The translations under genes and the position numbers were made by a program. Source: an uncultured Pseudovibrio sp. (GTDB taxonomy: Bacteria > Pseudomonadota > Alphaproteobacteria > Rhizobiales > Stappiaceae). From it: a stretch of 64,000 bases of DNA. Shown in pieces: positions 16,026 to 23,897 of this stretch. Below the pieces are notes generated by a model, which did not search any database, was not told the DNA's origin, and worked only from the letters and a program-made list of their open reading frames with translations. Location of the stretch: contig CANMBS010000022.1 in assembly GCA_947496145.1 (NCBI GenBank), positions 25,394-89,393 on the forward strand, in the 5' to 3' direction. The stretch's first letter is position 1. The number at the start of each line of letters is the position of its first letter.

Positions 16026-17590
16026 ATGAGGCGTACGATCCAGATACTCATGACTATCCTGAAGGAGCTGTGGAGCTTCGCCATCTTTGTAATGGACAAA
16101 GCCGACACCATGGGTAGAACCTCGGCCGCCATGTTAATTGTGTGCGTCACCTCATAGGTCTTACTATCAACAACATAGGTCTGGCCGGAAGCATTGGAGG
16201 TTGCCCAGAACTCATCTCCATCTGGACTTAAGATCAGATGATCCACGCCATATCCCGGCAGATTGATCCGGGTACGAATTCTGCCAGTGCGATCATCAAT
16301 AACGGTCAGTGAATTACCCCAATACTCAACTGACTCGCCTTTGTCGGTGACCCAGACTTCAGAGTGATCCGCATTGAAAGCAAGGCCGTAGGGACCCATG
16401 CCAGTACGTTGCTCCCAGATAAGAGCACCGTTCTCGAAGTTTTGCTTAAATATCTGGTCTGATCCGCCAGAGACGTTGTAGATGTATTCTTCATTGACGT
16501 CAGTGATAGTGAAACCACCTCCTTGAGGTGGGATTGGTATCTCACGCACCATCTCAAAACTTGAGGTGTCTACGACCCCAATATAGTTGGGCGGTAAATA
16601 CAAAGGGTCACCAGTCGTCACCACAGCGGCACCCACATAAGGTTCAACTGGCGTGACTTGCAGCATGAAGTAGTTGCCTGTTGGCGTCATGTGCATCTGG
16701 GTCCAGAACTTGCCTTTACCGATGCTCTCGTCACGAATAGCGCAGGTGACATCCAGTGTTTGCGCATCAAACATGACCATATGAGCACCATCTGGGTCCT
16801 GCTGGAACACATCAACCCACATCATGTTTGGGTTATCATGATAACGTCCGAAACCAGAACCGTGGTGTACTGAACCAATAAAATCAATGAGGGCTACGGG
16901 TTCCAGCGTCAGCGTGTCGATTTTCAGCATGGTTGACTGGCCGCGTGGTGTTTCACCACCCATACCTTCTGCACCACCTGCACCTTCTAAAAGCGCATAG
17001 AACTCGCCATTGAAGTTTTGCCCGCCGACAGAGAAGCTCTCCAACTTAGCTGCCGTGCCATTGTCACCAGCTTTGATTGCGGAGTAATCTGACAGGTGCG
17101 GTCCAGCGGCAAAAATATATCGGCCATCGGGGGACATAATCGTATCGTGGATGCCGCCATTGAAGCGGATATCCAGTTCATTTTCAGCGACAACTTCTTT
17201 AGTTTCCGCATCAATAACTGTGATAGTTGTTGATCGCGTAGTCGTTTCTTCACCGGGCTTACGTGATTGATGTCCGCGATTGGAAGATAATGAATAGACC
17301 AGTGTCTGGCCATCTTTTGGAAATACCTTTTGCTCCGCGCCTTTGAATTCTTCGATAATACTTAGCTTTACGTCAGGCTCGCAGAGTGGTTTATTTAAGA
17401 TACTGGTTGTCTTCCACTCTTCAAGTACCTGACTAAATGAGTTTATTTTTGCAATATCACGCTCAATAGGGGGGATGTTTCGTCCCTTTGCCACCCCGGG
17501 TAATTTGCTCCATTGCCACTCTGCTTGTGCATTGCCGCAAAATGCAGTTGCAGCAAGTAAAACGCCCATCAGGCACGTTCTGACCATCAT
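16022..17590 (-). CDS. secreted His-rich beta-propeller redox protein (N-terminal part of a propeller-cytochrome c fusion)
   Basis: 522-residue frame with a signal peptide (MMVRTCLMGVLLAATAF, cleavage near AQA). The body is a YVTN-like propeller. Histidines recur just before the conserved inner-strand turns: H148 (IHDTIMSPDG), H242-H243 (SVHHGSGFGRYH), H300 (QMHMTPTGN) and H451 (VDHLILSPDG). Propellers such as nitrous-oxide reductase and thiocyanate dehydrogenase bind copper with histidines at this blade position, so a metal site is plausible but inferred. The last 30 or so residues are unrelated tail created by a frameshift; restoring one base joins it to the cytochrome c frame. GGGAGAC sits before the start. 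The LysR gene upstream may regulate it. Confidence 0.6.
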   Translation of the reverse strand: MMVRTCLMGVLLAATAFCGNAQAEWQWSKLPGVAKGRNIPPIERDIAKINSFSQVLEEWKTTSILNKPLCEPDVKLSIIEEFKGAEQKVFPKDGQTLVYSLSSNRGHQSRKPGEETTTRSTTITVIDAETKEVVAENELDIRFNGGIHDTIMSPDGRYIFAAGPHLSDYSAIKAGDNGTAAKLESFSVGGQNFNGEFYALLEGAGGAEGMGGETPRGQSTMLKIDTLTLEPVALIDFIGSVHHGSGFGRYHDNPNMMWVDVFQQDPDGAHMVMFDAQTLDVTCAIRDESIGKGKFWTQMHMTPTGNYFMLQVTPVEPYVGAAVVTTGDPLYLPPNYIGVVDTSSFEMVREIPIPPQGGGFTITDVNEEYIYNVSGGSDQIFKQNFENGALIWEQRTGMGPYGLAFNADHSEVWVTDKGESVEYWGNSLTVIDDRTGRIRTRINLPGYGVDHLILSPDGDEFWATSNASGQTYVVDSKTYEVTHTINMAAEVLPMVSALSITKMAKLHSSFRIVMSIWIVRLI

Positions 17591-17701
17591 TGTCTCCCAA
17601 TCCCAGTAAGTCAGCCTTCAGAGCAGCGATTGGCTACGACTAAAGGCTAATTGCAGGGTATCACTCGGGAAACCGAGAAAGATGACATGGGTCAATGGAA
17701 T

Positions 17702-18616
17702 TCATTGTTGCATTTTTTGCAACAATTTGGATTTGATGGCATTATCCGTCAAAAAATCTATAAAGGCGCGAACTTTCGAGGGCATATATGCTCGTGATGC
17801 GTAACAGGCATAAACTTCAACCAGCCCTGTTGTTTCAGGAAATAAGTGAACCAACCGGCCATCCCTGACCATTTTCTCACTTAAGAATGCTGGTATCCAG
17901 CCGATCCCTGCTCCCGAAGCAACTGCACGATGTGCAGTCGATACGTTGTTCACCATGACCCGGCCTGAGACCTGTAAATCCTGTCGAAAGCCATTTGTAA
18001 CAGTGCCCCAACGGTTCTCTAACCGACCACGGCGGCGAAGCAACACACAGCGATGTTGCTCAATGTCCTCTAATTTCTCCGGGTAACCATAGGTTTCAAG
18101 ATAAGATGGTGCAGCAACAAGCCAGCGCTCCAGTTCACCAAGCCTGCGTGAAATCATGCCAGACATTTCCATCGGCGTAATCCGAATCCATAGATCAACA
18201 TCTTCAGTCAGGAGGTCCACAGTTCGATTTTGCATTTCCAGATCGAGCACAATTCTTGGGTAGCACTCGAGAAAACGCCCGATGATATCACCAAGAAGAT
18301 AGACGCCAATCTCCACGGGCATAACAACCTTGAGGTCTCCGGCAGGTTGCTTTTGAGTGTCAGAAATTGCTGTTTGAGCTCCATCTAAAAGATCGAGTGC
18401 CTCTTCGCATTTCTTTAAAAACAGATCACCGGCTTCTGTCAGCTTTACTTTGCGCGTCGTACGCTTAAGCAACTGCGCGCCTGCATATTCTTCTACCAAA
18501 GCAATTCGGCGGCTAATGGTGGATTTGGGTACTCCCAGATGCGCAGCAGCATCTGTCACACTCAGTAATTCGGCTACAGTTCGGAAGGTAGTCAGGTCTT
18601 CAAGCTTAAGAGACAT
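17702..18616 (-). CDS. LysR-family transcriptional regulator
   Basis: 304-residue regulator beginning MSLKLEDLTTFRTVAEL. The helix-turn-helix is SVTDAAAHLGVPKSTISRRI (residues about 17-36), followed by a linker helix and a periplasmic-binding-like effector domain typical of LysR (CrgA-like subgroup, ending with ASGAGIGWIPAFL). I chose the internal ATG because it matches the family start; the frame extends 16 codons upstream. It lies 112 bp upstream of the propeller operon on the same strand and could control it. A perfect palindrome at 18668-18685 may be its own operator. Confidence 0.8.
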   Translation of the reverse strand: MSLKLEDLTTFRTVAELLSVTDAAAHLGVPKSTISRRIALVEEYAGAQLLKRTTRKVKLTEAGDLFLKKCEEALDLLDGAQTAISDTQKQPAGDLKVVMPVEIGVYLLGDIIGRFLECYPRIVLDLEMQNRTVDLLTEDVDLWIRITPMEMSGMISRRLGELERWLVAAPSYLETYGYPEKLEDIEQHRCVLLRRRGRLENRWGTVTNGFRQDLQVSGRVMVNNVSTAHRAVASGAGIGWIPAFLSEKMVRDGRLVHLFPETTGLVEVYACYASRAYMPSKVRAFIDFLTDNAIKSKLLQKMQQ

Positions 18617-18667
18617 ACAGTGTATTGCCAGATCTATTATCTTCAGTTCACAATGTATGACCAAAAA

Positions 18668-18685
18668 CAGTTCAATGTTGAACTG
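18668..18685. promoter_or_regulatory. perfect palindrome upstream of the LysR gene
   Basis: CAGTTCAATGTTGAACTG is an 8-bp perfect inverted repeat with a 2-bp centre, located 52-69 bp upstream of the LysR start. The symmetry and placement suit a dimer-binding operator, perhaps autoregulatory. Confidence 0.45.
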
Positions 18686-18901
18686 ATTGCGAGAATTGAG
18701 AACAGCTTTTCAGTATGGTTGACTGGATGATCTAACCATGAGCGCGTGTGAAAGACAATTGCTGTACTCTACTGAGGTTGATTATCCTCCCCTAAAGCGC
18801 CGTTAACTGCGCTTCACTGAAAAAGCATCACTTGCCTGTGCCTCCTGTTAGTCATTTACAAAATTGTACCAAGGGAAGGAAAAAAGTGCGCGGATAAAGT
18901 A

Positions 18902-19204
18902 TTACAGCCTGTTTTCCGCTTGCCACTTCCATTCCATGTGAGTGAAATTTTCTCTGAATGCAAATCGCTCAAGATGGGCATCGATTACGTCGCGTGCTTT
19001 GCCTTCATCATCTTGATCGCTAAGCTCAAATTGAACGAACAGATTACTCGCATCAAAGCTGATTGTCGCTTTGCCAAACTCAAACTTGCAGTCCCCTTCG
19101 CTTTCTGTTTGGCTCACCTCTATCTTGTGAGCAAAGTGGTTGCAAAGCTGCTTGAGGTACTTAGCGCCGTTGGGCGTTTGAAATTTCCCGTTGAGTATCT
19201 TCAT
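18902..19204 (-). CDS. DUF2218 family protein
   Basis: 100-residue cytoplasmic protein. The sequence around residues 14-27 (AKYLKQLCNHFAHK) and the end HLERFAFRE with a final Trp (MEWKW) are diagnostic of DUF2218. The function is unknown, but these proteins are often encoded next to siderophore uptake genes. Here it is divergent from a siderophore ABC operon, with an IRO-box-like site only 11 bp from its start, which suggests iron-responsive expression. A role in siderophore iron release or heme/iron handling is speculation. Confidence 0.82.
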   Translation of the reverse strand: MKILNGKFQTPNGAKYLKQLCNHFAHKIEVSQTESEGDCKFEFGKATISFDASNLFVQFELSDQDDEGKARDVIDAHLERFAFRENFTHMEWKWQAENRL

Positions 19205-19214
19205 ATCTTAAACC

Positions 19215-19229
19215 TGAGTGTATATTTCA
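19215..19229. promoter_or_regulatory. IRO-box-like RirA site, DUF2218 side
   Basis: TGAGTGTATATTTCA fits TGA-N9-TCA exactly. It lies 11 bp from the DUF2218 start codon, so it probably overlaps that promoter. Confidence 0.6.
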
Positions 19230-19279
19230 GAATATTCTTGAAGCTCCTTTTACTTTTCTATATGCCTGAGTGCAATACC

Positions 19280-19294
19280 TGAGTTATTATTTCA
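19280..19294. promoter_or_regulatory. IRO-box-like RirA site, siderophore operon side
   Basis: TGAGTTATTATTTCA is a second exact TGA-N9-TCA match, 30 bp upstream of the binding-protein ATG and 65 bp from the first copy. The paired sites between divergent iron genes, plus rirA in the same window, make repression by RirA under iron sufficiency likely. Confidence 0.65.
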
Positions 19295-19324
19295 GCTTTT
19301 CATTATCAAGGGTAAGGTAAGCTC

Positions 19325-20218
19325 ATGATCTTTAAGAGTTTAGTTGTCGCCTCTCTTCTGCTGGCAGGGCCAGCGGCTGCCGCAAGTGTCACTATTGAGA
19401 CTTATCGCGGCCCGGCTGAAGTGAGCCAAAGTCCATCAAAGGTAGCTGTGTTTGATATCGCTGCTCTTGACACGATCACAGCCCTCGGAGTGAAGCCAGT
19501 GGGTGTGGTTCAGCCGTTGTATGTTGATTACCTAAAAGAACAGGTTGCAGGAGCAGAGGCCGTTGGCTCTCTGTTTGAGCCTGATTATGAGACTGTCGCG
19601 GCATTGCAACCTGATTTGATAATTGCCGGTGGACGTTCTTCAAAAGTTGTCCCTCAGTTAAAGAAACTGGCCCCTGCGCTGGATATGACAATTGGCGAAA
19701 ATGCCGTAACTGATGGCCGGGCACGACTGGCCGCTTATGCTAAGATCTTTAATAAGGAAGCTGAAGCAAAAGCCCTTGCCGAGCAACTCGACACTAAACT
19801 GAAAACCGCGCAAAATGCTATATCTGGTAAAGGTAAAGCCTTGATCATTATGACCAACGGCCCAAAGGTAACAGCATATGGCACTGAAGGGCGTTTTGGG
19901 TGGCTCCACACAGCTCTGAAATTACCTGAGGCTGTTGAGCAGGTTGAGAAAGCAACCCATGGTGAGGCGGTGAGCTTTGAGTTCATCAACAAAGCTAACC
20001 CGGATATTATATTTGTTATTGATCGACTTGTTGCGATTGGCAGAGATGGGACAAGCGCTGCGACCACTCTGGACAACGCTTTGGTTCATGAAACCAATGC
20101 CTGGAAGAATGAACAAGTTATCTACCTGAATGCTGCAAATCTTTACATCGCTGGTGGTGGTATTCAGTCCATGTTGGCAACATTGGACGAAATTACTGTT
20201 GCATTTTCAGGTAGCTAA
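19325..20218 (+). CDS. siderophore ABC transporter periplasmic binding protein (FatB/VctP-like)
   Basis: 297-residue secreted protein: signal peptide to about residue 20 (LLLAGPAAAA), then the two-lobe TroA/FepB-type fold. Recognisable segments are PSKVAVFDIAALDTITALGV, YETVAALQPDLIIAGGRSS and the C-terminal AANLYIAGGGIQSML. The sequence matches the FatB/VctP/CeuE catecholate-type siderophore-binding subgroup better than ferrichrome FhuD. It begins a four-gene operon (binding protein, two permeases, ATPase). No lipobox is seen, as expected for a Gram-negative soluble protein. The precise siderophore is not readable. An IRO-like box is just upstream. Confidence 0.82.
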   Translation: MIFKSLVVASLLLAGPAAAASVTIETYRGPAEVSQSPSKVAVFDIAALDTITALGVKPVGVVQPLYVDYLKEQVAGAEAVGSLFEPDYETVAALQPDLIIAGGRSSKVVPQLKKLAPALDMTIGENAVTDGRARLAAYAKIFNKEAEAKALAEQLDTKLKTAQNAISGKGKALIIMTNGPKVTAYGTEGRFGWLHTALKLPEAVEQVEKATHGEAVSFEFINKANPDIIFVIDRLVAIGRDGTSAATTLDNALVHETNAWKNEQVIYLNAANLYIAGGGIQSMLATLDEITVAFSGS

Positions 20219-20221
20219 TCT

Positions 20222-21184
20222 GTGCCTGTTACAAGAGCCGGTCTTTGGGGAGCTTTCGCACTGGTAGTTTGTGCGGGGCTCTCTCTCTTTGTAGGAGTTA
20301 TTGATGTGACGCCTATGGACCTGTTGCAAGACCCCAAAGCCCTCAGTTTGCTTGTAATCAGCCGTTTTCCGAGAACGGCTGCTGTGATTATAACTGGCGC
20401 TTCTCTGGCGGTAACAGGCATGATCATGCAAATGCTGGTGCGCAATCGTTTTGTGGAACCAATGACAGCAGGCACTGGTCAGGGGGCAGCTCTTGGGATT
20501 CTCATTGTAACACTCGTCCTGCCATCTGCCTCGTTAATCACTAAAATGGTGATCGCTTCTGCTATAGCTCTCATAACCTCACTGGGCTTTCTTGCGATAG
20601 TGCGACGTTTGCCGGTAACACAGCCTCTTCTCGTCCCTCTGGTCGGTATTGCTTACGGCGGTATTGTTGGGGCTGCGGTTACTTTCACAGCCTACCAAAC
20701 TGACCTGTTGCAGTTCATTGATATTTGGATAAACGGCGAGTTCTCAGGAGTCCTGAAAGGCCGTTATGAACTGTTATGGGTGGCAGCCTTGGTTGCATTA
20801 CTAGCCTATTTTGCAGCAGATCAGTTTTCCATCATTGGTCTTGGTCAGACGGCCTCCATCAATCTGGGCCTAAATTATAAGCAAGTTGTTCTGATGGGCC
20901 TCATTGCTATTTCTGTTGTCACCACGCTCACGGTAATAACCGTTGGAATGATCCCGTTTCTGGGGCTTGTGATCCCAAACATTATCTCCCGTCACCTTGG
21001 CGACAATTTGCGTGCGACACTCCCGGTTACCGCTCTTTCAGGAGCGATTATACTGCTTGCCTGCGATATGCTTGGGCGTGTCCTGCGGTATCCCTACGAA
21101 ATCCCTGTGGGAACCGTATTTGGTGTTGTGGGTGCCGTAACCTTCCTCTGGTTGCTTTACAGACCGGTACGTTATGCACGCTAA
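20222..21184 (+). CDS. siderophore ABC permease (FatD/VctD-like)
   Basis: 320-residue permease of the FecCD family with about nine or ten helices. The diagnostic FecCD segments are RFPRTAAVIITGASLAVTGMIMQMLVRNRFVEP and MIPFLGLVIPNIISRHLGDNLRATLP. GTG start 3 bp after the binding-protein stop, so translation is tightly coupled. The end overlaps the next permease by 11 bp. It pairs with that permease to form a BtuC-type channel. Confidence 0.85.
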   Translation: MPVTRAGLWGAFALVVCAGLSLFVGVIDVTPMDLLQDPKALSLLVISRFPRTAAVIITGASLAVTGMIMQMLVRNRFVEPMTAGTGQGAALGILIVTLVLPSASLITKMVIASAIALITSLGFLAIVRRLPVTQPLLVPLVGIAYGGIVGAAVTFTAYQTDLLQFIDIWINGEFSGVLKGRYELLWVAALVALLAYFAADQFSIIGLGQTASINLGLNYKQVVLMGLIAISVVTTLTVITVGMIPFLGLVIPNIISRHLGDNLRATLPVTALSGAIILLACDMLGRVLRYPYEIPVGTVFGVVGAVTFLWLLYRPVRYAR

Positions 21185-22118
21185 AAGATTGGTCCTCCTC
21201 GTTATTTTTCTAATTCTGGCTTGCTTCGCCTTTATGACGATTGGGGTTAAAGGAAGCTGGAATTTTATTCTGCCTTTCCGGGGTACGAAGCTTGCAGCGT
21301 TGCTGGTGGTGGGAATTGCTGTTTCATCGTCAACTGTACTGTTTCAAACGATTACTCAGAACCATGTTCTTACGCCCTCAATAATGGGGTTCGATGCGCT
21401 ATATATTCTCATTCTGACCGCGGCAGTTTATTTCCTCGGTGGGCAGAATTTCGTTCAGTTACCCGACATTGCGGTGTTTCTTGTCAACGTTGGACTTATG
21501 GTATGCGCTGCTCTTGCATTGTTTGGCACATTGCTAGGCACTGCGAGAAATGATCTGATGCGTCTGGTGCTTACGGGCATTGTCTTTGCAACCCTTTTCC
21601 GCTCTCTTACGTTCTTCATGCAACGTATGATCGACCCGAACGAGTATGCTGTAGTTCAGGGGAGTTCCTTTGCTAACTTCAATGGAATTGACCCTCTTCA
21701 ACTTATGGTGTCTGCCGGAGTTACTGCTGTTGCGTTGCTTCTCACATGGCTGTTGCGTCATCGACTGGACGTTTTGGCGTTGGGGCGCGAGACCGCGATT
21801 AGTCTGGGAGAAGAGCCTGAGAGATTACACCTGCAAGCGTTGATCTTAATCGCTGTTTTGGTTTCAATCTCTACTGCGTTTGTTGGCCCAACCGTATTCT
21901 TAGGCTTGATTGTTGTAAGTCTGGCCCGCCTGCTTACCCCAAGTCCGCATCACGCAACGATCTTGCTATCCTCTGGCTTGGTCTCCGGTATTGTTATTGT
22001 GAGTGGTCAAACTTTGATGGAACGAGTGCTGGCACTTTCAACTCCGCTGACCGTGGTTATTGATTTCGTTGGCGGAATACTCTTCATCGCTTTGCTGCTG
22101 AAAAGGAGAACACATTGA
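21174..22118 (+). CDS. siderophore ABC permease (FatC/VctG-like)
   Basis: 314-residue FecCD-family permease. Characteristic segments include VVGIAVSSSTVLFQTITQNHVLTPSIMGFDALY and AFVGPTVFLGLIVVSLARLLTP, with a second-subunit-specific ALGRETAISLGE loop that contacts the ATPase. Overlaps the upstream permease by 11 bp and the ATPase by 4 bp. It is the second half of the import channel. Confidence 0.85.
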   Translation: MHAKRLVLLVIFLILACFAFMTIGVKGSWNFILPFRGTKLAALLVVGIAVSSSTVLFQTITQNHVLTPSIMGFDALYILILTAAVYFLGGQNFVQLPDIAVFLVNVGLMVCAALALFGTLLGTARNDLMRLVLTGIVFATLFRSLTFFMQRMIDPNEYAVVQGSSFANFNGIDPLQLMVSAGVTAVALLLTWLLRHRLDVLALGRETAISLGEEPERLHLQALILIAVLVSISTAFVGPTVFLGLIVVSLARLLTPSPHHATILLSSGLVSGIVIVSGQTLMERVLALSTPLTVVIDFVGGILFIALLLKRRTH

Positions 22119-22867
22119 TCCGTATCGAAAATGTATCCTTCCATTACGGCGACAAGCCAGTCCTGATAAACGTATCTCTGGAGATCCCTCCATCCGGGGT
22201 CACCGCCTTGATCGGCCCAAACGGTGCGGGAAAATCTACATTACTTTCACTGATCGCGCGGCTGAATCCTTTGCAAAGTGGGCAGGTCGTTATTGACGAT
22301 CTGACTGTTGGCACCTGCAAGTCTCATGTTCTTGCCCGCAAGCTGGCAATTCTGCCTCAGTCTGCAGACATCTCAACGCGCCTGAGCGTACGGGAACTGG
22401 TGAGTTTTGGACGATACCCACATCACCGAGGGAGACCGACATCTCTGGATATTAAGAGGGTGGATGAAGCAATCAGTGCATTTCAACTGGACGATCTGCA
22501 ACACCGGCAGCTGGACAGCCTTTCTGGCGGACAGCGACAGCGCGCCCAGATCGCGATGACCTTTGCTCAGGATACGGATTACATTCTTTTAGATGAGCCG
22601 CTCAACAACCTCGATATCGCCGCATCTCGCGCACTTATGAAGCTCTTGGTGCAACTGGCAAAAAGGCATGGCCGCACGATCGTCGTTGTGCTGCATGATA
22701 TCAACTATGCCAGCGCTTATGCTGACCATATTGTCACGATGCAAAACGGTCAGATTGCAGCAACTGGTCATCCGGCAGACGTAATCAGCGAACAGCTCTT
22801 GTCTCAGGTCTTCTCAACAGACGCAAGCGTTCTGCAACATCAGGGGCAACCTGTCGTATGCGTATAA
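22115..22867 (+). CDS. siderophore ABC ATPase (FatE/VctC-like)
   Basis: 250-residue ABC ATPase. Walker A GPNGAGKST at about residue 34, Q-loop LAILPQSADIS, signature LSGGQRQRAQIAM, Walker B YILLDEPLNNLD and H-loop VVLHDINYA are all intact. TTG start at 22115 overlaps the permease stop and is preceded by AAGGAG at 22102-22107, so it is convincing. Last gene of the operon; it converges on the minus-strand binding-protein gene across a hairpin. Confidence 0.87.
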   Translation: MIRIENVSFHYGDKPVLINVSLEIPPSGVTALIGPNGAGKSTLLSLIARLNPLQSGQVVIDDLTVGTCKSHVLARKLAILPQSADISTRLSVRELVSFGRYPHHRGRPTSLDIKRVDEAISAFQLDDLQHRQLDSLSGGQRQRAQIAMTFAQDTDYILLDEPLNNLDIAASRALMKLLVQLAKRHGRTIVVVLHDINYASAYADHIVTMQNGQIAATGHPADVISEQLLSQVFSTDASVLQHQGQPVVCV

Positions 22868-22870
22868 GGA

Positions 22871-22897
22871 AGCTTTCAATACCCGCAGATGAAAGCT
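22871..22897. terminator. convergent hairpin between siderophore ATPase and PgtC-like gene
   Basis: AGCTTTCA (22871-22878) pairs with TGAAAGCT (22890-22897), an 8-bp stem located between two convergent stop codons. There is no long T tract on either strand, so efficiency is uncertain. Confidence 0.4.
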
Positions 22898-23897
22898 ATT
22901 GACCAATGACAGCCTGAAACCAGTTTTCGAGTATCTCAGTTTTTTTTATCGGATCGAGAAACACAAGGAGTTCCGGTCCCAGTTTAACCTGCTGAAAGCT
23001 TAACTCTGAACTATCAGATTGTGTTTCTTTGATTGGGTGTGTGCTGGAAAAGAATTGACTACCATTTTCACGGAGTAAGCGAACAGCATTTGCAACATAT
23101 GGTCTTTCAGATCCCGACGGTGAAACCGCAACCCAGGGCAGGGCAATCGTGTAGTCTTCCAGAGCGATAACTTGAAGGCCATCAAGATCCTTGTTAGCCA
23201 GTTGCGAGAGCGGAACGTTGTAAGCTAAGTCGATTTTGCTGGATTGCAGTGCCTGCACCAGCTCTCCAGCTGTTTCAAATATGCGTGCATCCAGTTCACC
23301 AAACACTTGCATAACTTGCCAGAACAATAGTGATCGTAACTGATCCTGCGCTGCATACCCGTAGCTTTGGGAGTCAATTCCGATGTTCACCAGACCGACT
23401 CTCCTCGTCATTTCCTCTGCGTTTTCGCTCAGGAAAGTAACAAGGTCTCTTCTGTTGAAGGGGAGCTTTGTTACATTAACTGCATCGGTCCGTACCACCA
23501 AAACCGCTGGATCATAAAGAACACTAAAGACTTCTTGTCGCCAATGACTTCTGTCCGGTTGCTCCGGGGAAATAGTAAGCTGGTCCAGACGCCCCTCATT
23601 TGCAAGCCAAACCCCTTGGTCAGGTGTTGGTAGTAATGCCATATCAATGGTGTGGGGTTCTGGAAGTGACGTTTCCAGTGCTGTCAGGATCGCGCTCTCA
23701 TTCCACTGTGTATATGTAACGCCAAAGCTATCTGCCGCTTCGTTGACACGATCAATTAAGGGCTGCACCAGTGATGAAGGCGCAGTGCCAACAATAGTAA
23801 CGTAATTCGTGCTTTGCTGCGCCTTAACAGAAGAAGCGAAGGGTATTAATGCGATGAGTATAAAAAGCCAGTTCAGGCTTGATCTCTTATGCACCAT
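22896..23897 (-). CDS. periplasmic binding-protein-like component of a two-component system (PgtC-like)
   Basis: 333-residue secreted protein with a signal peptide ending near SSVKA, then a periplasmic binding-protein class II fold related to ferric/phosphosugar-binding proteins (IVGTAPSSLVQPLIDRVNEAA; FSVLYDPAVLVVRTDA; LQALQSSKIDLAYNVPLSQ). It is last in an operon with a response regulator and histidine kinase, overlapping the kinase gene by 11 bp and without a permease of its own. The same layout occurs in phosphoglycerate sensing (PgtABC), where the binding protein modulates the kinase. I infer a signal-sensing rather than transport role. Confidence 0.65.
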   Translation of the reverse strand: MVHKRSSLNWLFILIALIPFASSVKAQQSTNYVTIVGTAPSSLVQPLIDRVNEAADSFGVTYTQWNESAILTALETSLPEPHTIDMALLPTPDQGVWLANEGRLDQLTISPEQPDRSHWRQEVFSVLYDPAVLVVRTDAVNVTKLPFNRRDLVTFLSENAEEMTRRVGLVNIGIDSQSYGYAAQDQLRSLLFWQVMQVFGELDARIFETAGELVQALQSSKIDLAYNVPLSQLANKDLDGLQVIALEDYTIALPWVAVSPSGSERPYVANAVRLLRENGSQFFSSTHPIKETQSDSSELSFQQVKLGPELLVFLDPIKKTEILENWFQAVIGQ

